A stretch of 64,000 bases of DNA from Francisella philomiragia subsp. philomiragia ATCC 25015. Its GTDB lineage: Bacteria; Pseudomonadota; Gammaproteobacteria; Francisellales; Francisellaceae. Under the pieces are notes generated by a model, which saw only the letters and a program-made list of their open reading frames with translations, had not been told where the DNA came from and searched no databases. The stretch spans positions 157,540-221,539 of the forward strand of contig NZ_DS999314.1 of NCBI RefSeq assembly GCF_000156715.1, read 5' to 3'. The position numbers were made by a program, and so were the translations under genes. Shown here in pieces: positions 47,538 to 57,214 of the stretch (its first letter is position 1; every line of letters begins with the position of its first letter).

Positions 47538-49058
47538 ATGTCAGAAAATAGTTTAAGTCTTACAGATGAACTTTTAAACAATTTTGGTGGTTCAGCTGAG
47601 ATTGATAGCGTACTTAAAAATATAGATTTTGATGTTTCAGGTGATGCATCTAAAGTTCTTTCTTTATCTTCAGATTATAATGCTAGAAACCTCATGGCAT
47701 TATCTCTTGTGTTAGCAAATAATGAAAGTATAAATAACTATAACCAAAAGTATATCCAGAAAGTTATTACGGTAATTGATAGACTTATTGATTTACAAGT
47801 TAATGCTATTATATCAAATGATGAGTTTAGATCTCTTGAGCAAGAGTGGCTTAAAGTTCAGGAAGTTTGTCAAGATGACTACGATAATGTAGAAGTAAGT
47901 ATATTAGATGTTAAGAAAGAGGAATTACAGTATGATTTTGAGAGAAATCTATATGACATATCTAGTAGCGACTTCTTTAAGAAAGTGTATGTTGCAGAAT
48001 TTGATCAATATGGTGGTGAACCGTATGGTGCGATACTTGGCTTGTATAATTTTGAAAACACTACAAATGATATAATTTGGTTGACAGGGATGGGCATGGT
48101 GGCAAAGAATTCTCATGCGCCATTTATAGCATCAATAGACAAGTCATTTTTTGGTGTTAAAGATCTATCAGAAATAACTCACATAAAGAGTTTTGAATCG
48201 TTGTTAGAACATCCTAGATATAAAGAGTGGAATGACTTTAGAAACCTAGATGTAGCTGCATATATCGGTTTGACTGTCGGAGATTTCATGTTGCGTCAGC
48301 CATATAACCCTGAGAATAACCCTGTTCAATATAAGCTTATGGAAGGCTTTAATGAGTTTGTGGATTATGAGAATAATAATAGCTACTTATGGGGACCTTC
48401 ATCTATTCAGTTAGTTAAAAATATGATGAGATCATATGATAAAACTAGATGGTTCCAGTATATAAGAGGTGTTGAAAGTGGTGGTTATGTTAGAAACTTA
48501 GTATCGTGTGTTTATGACAATAAAGGTGTATTAGAAACGAAGTCGCCATTAAATGTACTATTTGCTGATTATATGGAGTTGTCATTAGCAAATATAGGTT
48601 TAATACCATTTGTAAGTGAAAAAGGTACAAGCAACGCTTGTTTCTTTAGTGTGAACTCAGCTAAGAAAGTTGAAGAGTTTGTAGATAATTTTGATTCTGC
48701 TAATTCAATGTTGATTGCTAATCTTTCTTATACTATGTGTATATCCAGAATTTCACATTATATTAAGTGTGTTATCAGAGATAAGATAGGAAGTGTTGTA
48801 GGTGCTGAGCAAATTCAAAATATTCTTTCAGATTGGATATCAGAGTTCGTTACTACTGTATATCAACCAACACCTTTAGAGATGGCAAGATATCCTTTTA
48901 GGAATGTTTCTATTGATGTTAAAACTATACCAGGTAAACCAGGGTGGTATTCATGTAAAATAAATGTGATTCCTCACATTCAATTTGAAGGTATGGATAC
49001 TACAATGACTATTGATACTAGGTTAGAACCAGAATTATTCGGTGCGAATAATAACTAA
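47538..49058 (+). CDS. iglB: IglB, T6SS contractile sheath large subunit (TssC)
   Basis: The 506-residue large sheath subunit. TssC hallmarks are YNARNLMALSLVL early on, DYDNVEVSILDVKKEELQYD, and FDQYGGEPYGAILGLYNF. HAPFIASIDKSFFG, the ARYPFRNVSIDVKTIPGKPG block and HIQFEGMDTTMTIDTRL are present near the end. The extreme N-terminus (MSENSLSLTDELLNNF) differs from the F. tularensis protein as I recall it, while the rest is very similar. An AGGAG-type ribosome site lies in the 12-bp gap after iglA. No ClpV gene is in the island; ClpB is known to disassemble this sheath in Francisella. Confidence 0.97.
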   Translation: MSENSLSLTDELLNNFGGSAEIDSVLKNIDFDVSGDASKVLSLSSDYNARNLMALSLVLANNESINNYNQKYIQKVITVIDRLIDLQVNAIISNDEFRSLEQEWLKVQEVCQDDYDNVEVSILDVKKEELQYDFERNLYDISSSDFFKKVYVAEFDQYGGEPYGAILGLYNFENTTNDIIWLTGMGMVAKNSHAPFIASIDKSFFGVKDLSEITHIKSFESLLEHPRYKEWNDFRNLDVAAYIGLTVGDFMLRQPYNPENNPVQYKLMEGFNEFVDYENNNSYLWGPSSIQLVKNMMRSYDKTRWFQYIRGVESGGYVRNLVSCVYDNKGVLETKSPLNVLFADYMELSLANIGLIPFVSEKGTSNACFFSVNSAKKVEEFVDNFDSANSMLIANLSYTMCISRISHYIKCVIRDKIGSVVGAEQIQNILSDWISEFVTTVYQPTPLEMARYPFRNVSIDVKTIPGKPGWYSCKINVIPHIQFEGMDTTMTIDTRLEPELFGANNN

Positions 49059-49075
49059 AAACAAGGAGAATGATT

Positions 49076-49705
49076 ATGAGCGAGATGATAACAAGACAGC
49101 AAGTGACAAGTGGTGAAACTATTCATGTTAGGACTGATCCTACAGCATGTATAGGATCTCATCCAAATCGTAGATTATTTATAGACTCATTTACTATGGC
49201 AGGAGTAAATCTTGATAAAAATATTGTTGCTATAGAAGGCGGAGAGGATGTTACAAAAGCAGATTCTGCAACTGCTGCAGCGAGTGTTATACGCCTATCT
49301 ATAACTCCAGGCTCTATAAATCCAACAATAAGTATTACACTTGGAGCTTTGATTAAATCAAATACTAGGACTTTACTTGAAGGTGCTGTATCAAGTATAT
49401 TACAAGCAGGGGCAACTGATATGAAAATAAAATTGGGTAACTCGAACAAAAAACAAGAGTACAAAACAGATGATGCTTGGGGCATTATGATTGATATATC
49501 TAATTTAGAATTATATCCTATTAGTGCAGAAGCATTTAGTATAAAAATAGAACCAACTGAACTTATGGGAGTTGCGAAAGATGGTATGAGATATCATATA
49601 ATATCTATTGATGGACTCACAACTTCACAAGGTAGCTTGCCTGTATGCGGTGCTGCAAGTACTGATAAAGGAGTTGCTAAAATAGGGTACATAGCAGCTG
49701 CATAG
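49076..49705 (+). CDS. iglC: IglC, inner tube protein (Hcp-like)
   Basis: Forms the Hcp-like inner tube expelled by sheath contraction and is the most abundant FPI protein. From the ATG at 49076 it has 209 residues, the known IglC length; AAGGAG lies 8 bp upstream. Recognisable blocks are MSEMITRQQVTSGETIHVRT, EGGEDVTKADSATAAASVIR, TPGSINPTISITLGA and ISIDGLTTSQGSLPVCGAAS. It has more differences from the F. tularensis IglC I recall than IglA, IglB and IglD do, for example around residues 32-45 and 95-105. As a tube and surface-exposed protein this may be meaningful. iglD follows by 23 bp. Confidence 0.97.
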   Translation: MSEMITRQQVTSGETIHVRTDPTACIGSHPNRRLFIDSFTMAGVNLDKNIVAIEGGEDVTKADSATAAASVIRLSITPGSINPTISITLGALIKSNTRTLLEGAVSSILQAGATDMKIKLGNSNKKQEYKTDDAWGIMIDISNLELYPISAEAFSIKIEPTELMGVAKDGMRYHIISIDGLTTSQGSLPVCGAASTDKGVAKIGYIAAA

Positions 49706-49728
49706 TAAATAGGAGTTATATTATTAAA

Positions 49729-50925
49729 ATGTTTCTCGAAAGGATATATTGGGAAGATGGTCTAAGATTAGACAGAGATATCTTAGATCAATCGAATTTG
49801 TCTATTTTAGAAAGGTCAAAGTCTGCAAATTATTTGCCAGCTAATCTTAATAAAGGTATCGTTAGTTTCGATTTAGATATAGAGAGTTTGCAGACGGGAC
49901 TTATTCTAATAAAAGATCTTGTATTGTACTTAGATGAAAAAACATTTATTTTTTATGATAAATGCTATCCTCTATCTTTGCAGGTAATGACAGATGAGTT
50001 AACTAATGATATCTCTCTATTCTTAAATGTTAAGGAGAAGATAGTTGAAAAAGAAGGTGTTAAGTACATATATAATCAACTATCACTTTCATTAGAGTAT
50101 GATTATAGTGTTAAGTATAGTACGCAAATTGCATTATTTAAGTTAGATAGAGGCAAGTTAGTATCAGATACATATGATTTTCCTTTACTAACTCTTAATC
50201 ACTATTTGATGCATGATACTTTTATAAAGCTCAATAGAATGGTTTCTGAATTAAAATCTTTCAATCGTTTTGTTTTCTCAACCTCAAGATCATATGCTGC
50301 AATTTTACTTGTATTCTTAATTAATAAATTAGAAAGAGAACTTAAATTTGCTGAATCTAATAAGTTAAATAGTTCTCCTAAGCAAATATTTGATCTAATT
50401 CATGATATTTATAGTTTAATCCAGCTTAACTTAGATAAGGTTGAGGATGTTGATAATATTGAGTTTGATTTTTATAAATCTATAAGGAAGATAAACTTAT
50501 TGGCTGATAGATTATTGACTCTTTGTGAATATAGAAAAATTAATAACTTTATTAAATTTGAACTGCAAGGAAAAAAATATTTATGTGAAAACTTCCCCGA
50601 AGAGTTTTTCGTTGCTACTAGGTATTATATTTTCATCAAAAGAAAGGCAATAGCTCCAGCTAATGTAAAATTTGAAAATAAAAAAGCTATGAGAATAACA
50701 AGTATAAGTAGAAATAAAAACGTTGTAACTCTCTCTCTTTCTGGAGTGAAACTCGTTGAAGTTGAGTACTCTATGATGAATTTTACAACACGGGTTGATA
50801 ATATTGATGCAATATATGAAATTCAAAAAGGCTCGGAATGGGACTTTATACTTGCGGATAGTAGTGCGGTTTTTACAGCCTTTGAAGGTAGTGAAAACTT
50901 TGATTTCTTTATAGCATTTACCTAA
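49729..50925 (+). CDS. iglD: IglD, T6SS baseplate protein (TssK-like)
   Basis: The 398-residue last gene of the iglABCD operon, of the standard length. It opens MFLERIYWEDGLRLDRDIL, the TssK-type start, and contains KYSTQIALFKLDRGKL, a long central helical part (residues about 170-280) and SVKTxx-free C-terminal strands ending FIAFT. TssK proteins link the baseplate to the membrane complex; in Francisella IglD is needed for intracellular growth. The stop codon lies only 12 bp from the end of the convergent iglJ, exactly where the classical island has pdpE and pdpC. Confidence 0.95.
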   Translation: MFLERIYWEDGLRLDRDILDQSNLSILERSKSANYLPANLNKGIVSFDLDIESLQTGLILIKDLVLYLDEKTFIFYDKCYPLSLQVMTDELTNDISLFLNVKEKIVEKEGVKYIYNQLSLSLEYDYSVKYSTQIALFKLDRGKLVSDTYDFPLLTLNHYLMHDTFIKLNRMVSELKSFNRFVFSTSRSYAAILLVFLINKLERELKFAESNKLNSSPKQIFDLIHDIYSLIQLNLDKVEDVDNIEFDFYKSIRKINLLADRLLTLCEYRKINNFIKFELQGKKYLCENFPEEFFVATRYYIFIKRKAIAPANVKFENKKAMRITSISRNKNVVTLSLSGVKLVEVEYSMMNFTTRVDNIDAIYEIQKGSEWDFILADSSAVFTAFEGSENFDFFIAFT

Positions 50926-50937
50926 TAGTAGTTTTTG

Positions 50938-51657
50938 TTATAGGTATGTGTCACCAATATATTTGTTATTGGGCTTATTATTTTCTACAGTTATGTTTAG
51001 TTTTATTCTTATTGAGTTATTTCTAATATTTTTTTTAATTATCTTAATTCTAGTCTTTATTCGCTTCACATCATTATGATTTTTATTTAAAAGAACTATA
51101 TTTACTTTAATTAAATATATAAAGGAAGTTATATATCCACCAAGATAGATATTGCCAATATTTTTTTGCCCAACAAGAGAAGGAGATCTTTTGATTTTAA
51201 CTAGTTCCTTTTCATAGTTTATGATAGTACAGTAATCTTCACTTAAAGCTTTATATAAAGCATTTATTGTATTATCAATAGTAAACTTAGGGGCTGCTTT
51301 AATATAAGAGTTGCTTTGAGTTAATCTATGTAATTCCTTAGTTCTTATAATATATCTATACAATAAGGATCCAATACCATACTCTAATACTTCAAGAGCT
51401 AAATTGTTATTATCATTGATGTACTCCTGATATCTTACCTCTAATCCAGCAAAAGGTTTGAGTTTGAAAACATTTATATCAATATATATATGTTCTTGTT
51501 TTCTCAAGATTCTAAGGATAGTAGCTGCTGTTGTACTATCCATTAAGATTGGTTCAAATCTCATATTTTTAGTTTGAATATTGTAGACTGAAAAAATTCT
51601 AAGAAGATGATTCAGAGAAAGTTTATGACATATTCTATTTAAATTTTCTATATTCAT
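50938..51657 (-). CDS. iglJ: IglJ, T6SS baseplate protein (TssG-like)
   Basis: A 239-residue protein at the 3' end of the pdpA operon. Its place after iglI and its opening (MNIENLNRICHKLSLNHLLRIFSVY) agree with IglJ, the Francisella counterpart of TssG. ARYIxx-type core blocks of TssG are not obvious, which is usual for T6SS-ii. The C-terminal third is basic (KNHNDVKRIKTRIKIIKKNIRN). In F. tularensis and F. novicida iglJ is followed by pdpC and pdpE on this strand; here it is the last gene, and its stop lies 12 bp from that of iglD. The ribosome site is weak. Confidence 0.85.
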   Translation of the reverse strand: MNIENLNRICHKLSLNHLLRIFSVYNIQTKNMRFEPILMDSTTAATILRILRKQEHIYIDINVFKLKPFAGLEVRYQEYINDNNNLALEVLEYGIGSLLYRYIIRTKELHRLTQSNSYIKAAPKFTIDNTINALYKALSEDYCTIINYEKELVKIKRSPSLVGQKNIGNIYLGGYITSFIYLIKVNIVLLNKNHNDVKRIKTRIKIIKKNIRNNSIRIKLNITVENNKPNNKYIGDTYL

Positions 51658-51674
51658 AAATTATTTATATGCTT

Positions 51675-52871
51675 TTAAAAGTTAAATAGTTTATTTAAAT
51701 CATCATCACTAATATTGTCATTATTAGTATTTTCAACATCATCCTCCGAATCCATAATATTTTGAGGATTGTTCGTAGTTTTCTTAATCTTTGTTTTTAT
51801 ATTTATATTCGACTTATGGGCATCTCTATCTTCTAATATTTTATTATTTTCTCTATATTGCTTTTTTGCTTCAGAGTTTGTTTCATAAAAATGATCTTGA
51901 GCTAGTGATGATGAGTTATTGAGAAAATTATTTTCGGGCATTCTTTCAAGATTATCTAAAAACTGGTTATAGTCAATTTCATACATTTTTTTTGCTACGC
52001 TCCATTGAATACTAGATGAGTAATAGTCTATATTCTTATGTATATCGCCAATGATTGGAGCGATCTTTTTGTATAATGGAAAAAAAACTTCAGGGAAATA
52101 TTCTTTAGGATCAAAGTTGGCTAATAAATTTTGGATATCATCATAAACTATGGATGTCTCAAATATTCTTTGACTATCTACTAGGCTTTTTAGTACTTCT
52201 ATTTTCTCAACTAGAGACAGCCACTTTTCAGAACCTTTAGTATTTGCCATTGTAGCTGGTTTGACTTGTTTACTATTTGTTTTTACCTCTTCAGTTGTTT
52301 GAATAGGTACTTGTTCATCATTCTGATTTTTTTGTTCCTCAAGAGTAAGTGTGTTTTTGAGCTTATTTAATGTTTTACTAAGTTGTATTTTTAAATCAGA
52401 ATCATAAATTAGATTATTATCATCAAAAAAGTCTATCAGTTTATTTATTAGGTCTATAATATTATCTATGTTGGCAGAAGATATAATTTCTAAATTTTTA
52501 ATTTCACTAAGGTTAGCATCAACTATAATTAAGAACTTATTTATACCTTTTTCCGCTAGTTCATTTTTTTGTTTAGAGTCTGAGGGACTAATATTATAAA
52601 ATTTGCTTTCTAAAATTGAAAAATAACTCTCAATAATCTCAGGAATTTTGTTAATTTGATCTAAAGTCAAACATATTTCTGAATTTAAGCAAAGGAATAA
52701 ACTGTATATATCTATGCTTTTTGTGTCATTAGTATTAGTAACTACTCTCTCTATAAATTGATCATACTCTGCGTTTTCATATTTTGCATGAATTTGCATA
52801 TTACTGATAAGATTTATTCTATCTTGGGTCTCTAAGTCTATGTTATTTAAAACTGATATTAATTTACTCAC
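51675..52871 (-). CDS. iglI: IglI, FPI protein of the T6SS
   Basis: A 398-residue acidic, largely helical protein. It starts with GTG at 52871, supported by AGGAGA 6-7 bp upstream, and lies 15 bp after dotU. The first 170 residues are helical; a low-complexity linker rich in Glu, Gln, Thr and Lys (about 180-215) joins them to a second helical part (about 215-310). The tail is rich in Asp and Asn (SEDDVENTNNDNISDDDL). No enzymatic motif is visible. IglI is required for FPI function and has been reported as exported in F. novicida; a TssA-like role is possible but unproven from sequence. Confidence 0.85.
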   Translation of the reverse strand: MSKLISVLNNIDLETQDRINLISNMQIHAKYENAEYDQFIERVVTNTNDTKSIDIYSLFLCLNSEICLTLDQINKIPEIIESYFSILESKFYNISPSDSKQKNELAEKGINKFLIIVDANLSEIKNLEIISSANIDNIIDLINKLIDFFDDNNLIYDSDLKIQLSKTLNKLKNTLTLEEQKNQNDEQVPIQTTEEVKTNSKQVKPATMANTKGSEKWLSLVEKIEVLKSLVDSQRIFETSIVYDDIQNLLANFDPKEYFPEVFFPLYKKIAPIIGDIHKNIDYYSSSIQWSVAKKMYEIDYNQFLDNLERMPENNFLNNSSSLAQDHFYETNSEAKKQYRENNKILEDRDAHKSNINIKTKIKKTTNNPQNIMDSEDDVENTNNDNISDDDLNKLFNF

Positions 52872-52886
52872 AGCAGTCTCCTAGTA

Positions 52887-53507
52887 TTACCAACTTAAAA
52901 AAATTAATAAACTTACAAGGAATAGGGTAACAGGAACACCAAATCTTAATAAGAGTTTCGCAATTTTGTGATATCTTTTCGGAGGAGTTGGACTATTAGA
53001 CGTATCAATAAAACTAATTGAGTCAACTACAGATCTATCTATATGTTTAATAACTTCTTTTTTATATGCAAGGAAATTATGGTTATAAATATTTTCATAG
53101 TATTTACCATAAAAATCATTGTTAAGAATTAGTGACACTGTTTGATAACATAATTGTGGATAAATATTATCTGATAGTAGGTTATCAATTATTTCAAAAA
53201 CATATTCGCCACCATCTTTTCTATCGTAGTATTCTAATTGTAATAATCCCCAAGAAATACCACTTCCTGATTCCTCTTTTAGAATCATTAATTTTTCATC
53301 GACATACGCAATTATTGGAAATGTTATGTATTTACATATTGTTTCACTATATTTTTCTAATAGCTCTTCTTGAAGAAAAAATATACTTTTTCTAATATTG
53401 TTACGATAGTATGCAATTTGTTCATTATCAACATGCTTTTCTTTAGTGATTTCTATTGTACTTTTTATAATGTCTAGAATAATTTCTATTTCTACAAAAT
53501 CTGCCAT
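52887..53507 (-). CDS. dotU: DotU, T6SS membrane complex protein (TssL)
   Basis: A 206-residue TssL/IcmH-type inner-membrane protein. I take the ATG at 53507 (MADFVEIEI), which has AAAGGA at 7-8 bp; a TTG at 53525 would overlap iglH. It has the family's cytoplasmic helical domain, with IAYVDEKLMILKEES matching the DotU block FAxCALADExxL, and ends in one C-terminal membrane helix (FGVPVTLFLVSLLIFLSW). There is no OmpA-like periplasmic domain. It partners with PdpB and IglE in the envelope-spanning complex. Confidence 0.92.
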   Translation of the reverse strand: MADFVEIEIILDIIKSTIEITKEKHVDNEQIAYYRNNIRKSIFFLQEELLEKYSETICKYITFPIIAYVDEKLMILKEESGSGISWGLLQLEYYDRKDGGEYVFEIIDNLLSDNIYPQLCYQTVSLILNNDFYGKYYENIYNHNFLAYKKEVIKHIDRSVVDSISFIDTSNSPTPPKRYHKIAKLLLRFGVPVTLFLVSLLIFLSW

Positions 53508-53521
53508 TTTTATATCCTTTA

Positions 53522-54949
53522 TCAAGAGTTATTCAAAACAATTTTTTTTATAAAGCTAAAGGTATTTTGGTTTATGAACTTACATATAACACCTATAAAA
53601 AAATCTAAGAAATATTTATATTTCTCGTTATATCTATCGCTTGTGGTTAGAATTAGTTCGTTAATTACCGAGTCTAATTCTACTTTATCCAATAGACTTG
53701 ATAGTAATGATATATTATTATCATCAGTCTTTAAAAGTTTTGCTATAGCTAGAAATGTTGTTTTTGAGTACATATTCCTAGATATAATCATATCTACCAT
53801 ATTAAACATATCTCTAGAGTTGCTGTTGTAGTTTTCTATAGCTTTATTTATAAATATTGGAGAGATACTTGAGTTTATAGATGTTATTGCATTTGAATTA
53901 ATTTCAATAAGATCAGAAACCTCAGCTAATTGTGTCCATGTTGTATAAGTATGGATTTTTGTTTCTAGTATTTTATTATCAAGTTCAGGAAAAACGATGC
54001 TGTAATTTAGTGATTGAGTATTTCTATTGAGGTAATATTCATTTTGACCCGAAAAAAGAAAACCATCGAAAGAGCAGGGTTTATTATTTTCATATATAGA
54101 TAATACTTCTATTGCTTGGGCATTGTCTGTTTGATGATGTTTAAGTTTACTATCTGATAAGTTCAATGTAGTAAATGTAGCACTTGAATAATCATCAAAA
54201 CTATTAAATATAGGTACTAAGTTTGCTCTAAACAGTGAGGATAGTTTTTCTTCACTAAAATTATCGGTTTTAATATTGAAGCTAAGATCTATTTTTTTTA
54301 AGTTGTTGTGCTTATATTTAAACAGATCTTTAATTCTTATATTGAATCCATACATCAAACTAGGGGAGTGAATATTGAGCACTAACTTTTCTGTAGGTTT
54401 AAGTTGTAGGTTAATAGGCTCTGTTGTTATATCTTTAGTCGTATAGGAATAATCAGAAAATTTAATTTTGACAGAGCTATTACTTACTAATATTTGATTA
54501 AAAATATACGTTGCAAAAAATGGATCTTCTTCACATAATCTAGGATCTAGCCAAATAGTAATATAGTCATATTCAAAATTATTCTCAAACTCTAAAGATA
54601 CGTTTATTAAAGTATCGCTTTGTTTGATTGTAGTTATATTTTTTAATGGTAAGATAAGACTTTCTGATCTAGTTGTATATGTTAAAGATCTATTAGTTCT
54701 CTTATCTTCAATAAAAAAATATTCTTGAGGACGAATATAGTAACCATTATGACCTTTATCTTTTATTTCTAATAAACACGATTTGGGGAGAAAATAATAT
54801 AAACTACTATAATATTTGAATAAGAGGCTGTTGCTATAGTCAGAAATTCTTTTATCAAAGTCAACTTTTATATCGATACTTAATTTATCAAAAGTTTTCT
54901 TTAAAATAGCAGCATCATTTGTACTTAGATTATTTTTTATTTCACTCAT
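53522..54949 (-). CDS. iglH: IglH, T6SS baseplate protein (TssF-like)
   Basis: A 475-residue protein assigned to IglH, the Francisella TssF counterpart, by position between iglG and dotU and by length. It has a helical N-terminus, then a long beta-rich stretch (about residues 60-330) with LKPTEKLVLNIHSPSLMYG, and a helical end. TssF proteins form the baseplate with TssG (IglJ) and TssK (IglD). An AAAGGT ribosome site lies 6 bp before the ATG. The stop codon is separated from the dotU ATG by 14 bp. No membrane helix is seen. Confidence 0.87.
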   Translation of the reverse strand: MSEIKNNLSTNDAAILKKTFDKLSIDIKVDFDKRISDYSNSLLFKYYSSLYYFLPKSCLLEIKDKGHNGYYIRPQEYFFIEDKRTNRSLTYTTRSESLILPLKNITTIKQSDTLINVSLEFENNFEYDYITIWLDPRLCEEDPFFATYIFNQILVSNSSVKIKFSDYSYTTKDITTEPINLQLKPTEKLVLNIHSPSLMYGFNIRIKDLFKYKHNNLKKIDLSFNIKTDNFSEEKLSSLFRANLVPIFNSFDDYSSATFTTLNLSDSKLKHHQTDNAQAIEVLSIYENNKPCSFDGFLFSGQNEYYLNRNTQSLNYSIVFPELDNKILETKIHTYTTWTQLAEVSDLIEINSNAITSINSSISPIFINKAIENYNSNSRDMFNMVDMIISRNMYSKTTFLAIAKLLKTDDNNISLLSSLLDKVELDSVINELILTTSDRYNEKYKYFLDFFIGVICKFINQNTFSFIKKIVLNNS

Positions 54950-54960
54950 GTTTGTACCTT

Positions 54961-55482
54961 TTAAGATGTTTTTACATTAATTTGTCCACTACTTATGAAG
55001 TTAACAATGCCTCCAGGTGCAAAAGTACACATTGCTTTGCTATTCATAGTATTTATTGGTGCTCCTTCTAATAGAGTGGTTGGATTTGTTGGTATAAAAG
55101 GAGAAAGATTCGGTATACAAACCCAAGGAAAAACAAAAGGGTTCATTGTTGGATTTGCTGGGTTGGTACATCCTGCAAAAGGAAGTATATTAGCCCCAAG
55201 TTTAGAATCAGTAATATTTGAAGCTGGTAAATTACCTGCTAGTGTTTTTATCCTTGTGCTTAAATAGATTCCTGGTGCAAGACTAAATGAACACTTAATT
55301 TGCGCAGTCATCGAAGGTATCAATGTGGAGGCACTACTTGACAGATTAAGCTTTGTTGGATTTAGTAATGTTTTTATATTATTAAGTTCTGATATTAGAT
55401 TCGAGATTGAGTCTTTAATATCTTCATCATTGTTAGATATAGCTTCTAATCGTTTTAGTGAGTCATTTATAATATCTAGCAT
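54961..55482 (-). CDS. iglG: IglG, PAAR-like (DUF4280) spike-tip protein
   Basis: A 173-residue protein with a helical N-terminal extension (residues 1-45), followed by a PAAR-like DUF4280 core. The core has two GxPxN-type and Cys-containing loops: LPFAGCTNPANPTMNPFVFP and PWVCIPNLSPFIPTNPTT, then SKAMCTFAPGGIVNF. The repeated Cys (Cys64, Cys104, Cys121 and Cys151 by my count, roughly) could bind a metal at the tip, as in PAAR proteins. In F. novicida IglG caps the VgrG spike and recruits IglF through its N-terminal extension. It starts on the last base of the iglF stop. Confidence 0.88.
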   Translation of the reverse strand: MLDIINDSLKRLEAISNNDEDIKDSISNLISELNNIKTLLNPTKLNLSSSASTLIPSMTAQIKCSFSLAPGIYLSTRIKTLAGNLPASNITDSKLGANILPFAGCTNPANPTMNPFVFPWVCIPNLSPFIPTNPTTLLEGAPINTMNSKAMCTFAPGGIVNFISSGQINVKTS

Positions 55483-57209
55483 TACACACTCCAGTAAGCT
55501 TCTTGCTTATTTTTTAATTTATCGATAATTGGACTATCTGTAATCTCTTTAAGTGCTAATAAGTAATTATTCGAAAAAGGAGGTAAATCATGTACTCCGA
55601 TGAGAGTAGGGCATTCATAGCATGCTTGATTTAAAAGAAAGATAGTTAACTCCTTGGCTTTTGCTTGTGCGCTTTTATAATTGGTACTAGCAATATTTTT
55701 ATTTATTTTTACAAGGTGTTTATCTATATTTATTCCTTTATTGTTAGATATAGATATTTTAATTTGTTTATATGTTAAAAAGTTTTTTTTATCAATAAAA
55801 AGACTAAGTTTTTCTATTCCTCTTTTTTCCTTGATTATTTGTTGTTCGGCATCTTTCAGTAAAGAGTAATTAGATTTCAGTAGTGGATATGTTTTATGGA
55901 TTTCTTTTATGGATATATTTATTTTTTCAGGATTGAAATCCGATTTTTTTGCTATTTCTATAGCAATTTTTTTTAGATGTTTTTCAAATTCGACAAAAGG
56001 GTATATTAATTTTAAATTTTCATCAAATAAGGCAAGGTTTATAGATGTGGCTATCTCTAATAAAGCTTGAAAATATTTATTGTATATTTTGTTTAATAAA
56101 TTTGCTGGAGACTCATTTATAATTTTTTCAATAAGATTATTATGATAGTCATCTACGAATAGTTTTTTGTAAATATCTTTTTCTTGATTAATCATCTTGT
56201 ATAAGGTTTCTTCATCAAAGATAATATTTGGGATGTTTTTTAGATTTAGTATGAGTTGTTCAAACGATTCTGCTTTAGATGTACTTGTCGCAGTACTTTT
56301 GTGAAAAAAAATATCCTCTAAAGAAAAATCATTAAAATATTGGGATATACTAAAAATTTGTAAGTCTATAAAGTCGATAATTTTCTTTAAATTCTGTGAA
56401 GCTTGCTTTTCTTGTAGAGATACTAATGAAGTATTGATAATGTCTATTTTTGTTCTATCATTAATAATATTTAACTTATTAGTATCTTGTGTTGATGAAT
56501 AAAAAGCTCTTAAAAGTATAAGATCAGTAGCCAAAAAAGCATCAGCTTTATAAAGACCATTTTTGATTACATAAGCTAAATTTAATAAGCTTAATATAGG
56601 ATTTTTTCTCAATGGCAAAAAATTATTTAGACTTTGATACTCTTTTACGAAACTCTTGAGGATATGAAAATATTGTTTATATTCTTCTATAAGATTTTCA
56701 GAGTTAGGATTGTGTATGGTTTTGATGTATAGCCGTATAAGATTATCATCATAATTCCATGAACAATCAATTTTTAAAATATGCAAAAATATAGACTCTA
56801 ATTCGTTAATTTCTTTGGCTTTTGTAATTTCTATTCGATGTAATATATCTTTATTGATTGCCAGTTTATAGTCATTAAGTAATTTTTTTAAATCTTTGAA
56901 ATGGCTTATAAAGAATTTAGTATCAGTACAGTCTAAAATACTATCGCTAACCTTTAATATCTGCTCACAAAATCTTTTTGATGTATCAGACAATATAAGA
57001 TTCGTTGAATATCTAATATCTTCAATAAGATATCTAAGATTGTACAAATCAAACTTTGTATAATTATGCTTATCTTGAAATTTGATAATATTGTCGATAG
57101 ATTGTTCAATTGTACTTACTCTAAAAGATCTTTCTTGATCATAGTATAAGTCAATATTTTTAAATAAAGTTTCAAAACCTTTATTAACGATATTATCCAA
57201 ATTATCCAT
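55482..57209 (-). CDS. iglF: IglF, FPI protein that associates with the spike tip
   Basis: A 575-residue, almost wholly alpha-helical protein rich in Ile, Asn, Lys and Asp, with no signal peptide or membrane helix. Assignment is by position between vgrG and iglG and by length. In F. novicida IglF interacts with the N-terminal extension of IglG and is thought to be loaded on the PAAR tip, so it may be delivered as cargo or act as an assembly factor. No catalytic motif can be recognised. It follows vgrG by 5 bp and overlaps iglG by 1 bp. Confidence 0.86.
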   Translation of the reverse strand: MDNLDNIVNKGFETLFKNIDLYYDQERSFRVSTIEQSIDNIIKFQDKHNYTKFDLYNLRYLIEDIRYSTNLILSDTSKRFCEQILKVSDSILDCTDTKFFISHFKDLKKLLNDYKLAINKDILHRIEITKAKEINELESIFLHILKIDCSWNYDDNLIRLYIKTIHNPNSENLIEEYKQYFHILKSFVKEYQSLNNFLPLRKNPILSLLNLAYVIKNGLYKADAFLATDLILLRAFYSSTQDTNKLNIINDRTKIDIINTSLVSLQEKQASQNLKKIIDFIDLQIFSISQYFNDFSLEDIFFHKSTATSTSKAESFEQLILNLKNIPNIIFDEETLYKMINQEKDIYKKLFVDDYHNNLIEKIINESPANLLNKIYNKYFQALLEIATSINLALFDENLKLIYPFVEFEKHLKKIAIEIAKKSDFNPEKINISIKEIHKTYPLLKSNYSLLKDAEQQIIKEKRGIEKLSLFIDKKNFLTYKQIKISISNNKGINIDKHLVKINKNIASTNYKSAQAKAKELTIFLLNQACYECPTLIGVHDLPPFSNNYLLALKEITDSPIIDKLKNKQEAYWSV

Positions 57210-57214
57210 AAGTG

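Noticed and set aside
50926..50937. Looking for a terminator or remnant of pdpC/pdpE in the gap between iglD and iglJ
   Set aside because: The 12 bp hold neither a stem-loop nor coding remnants; read-through between the convergent arms is possible.
54995..55267. Plus-strand open frame opposite iglG
   Set aside because: It arises from the Gly/Pro-rich PAAR-like coding sequence read backwards; no start signals.
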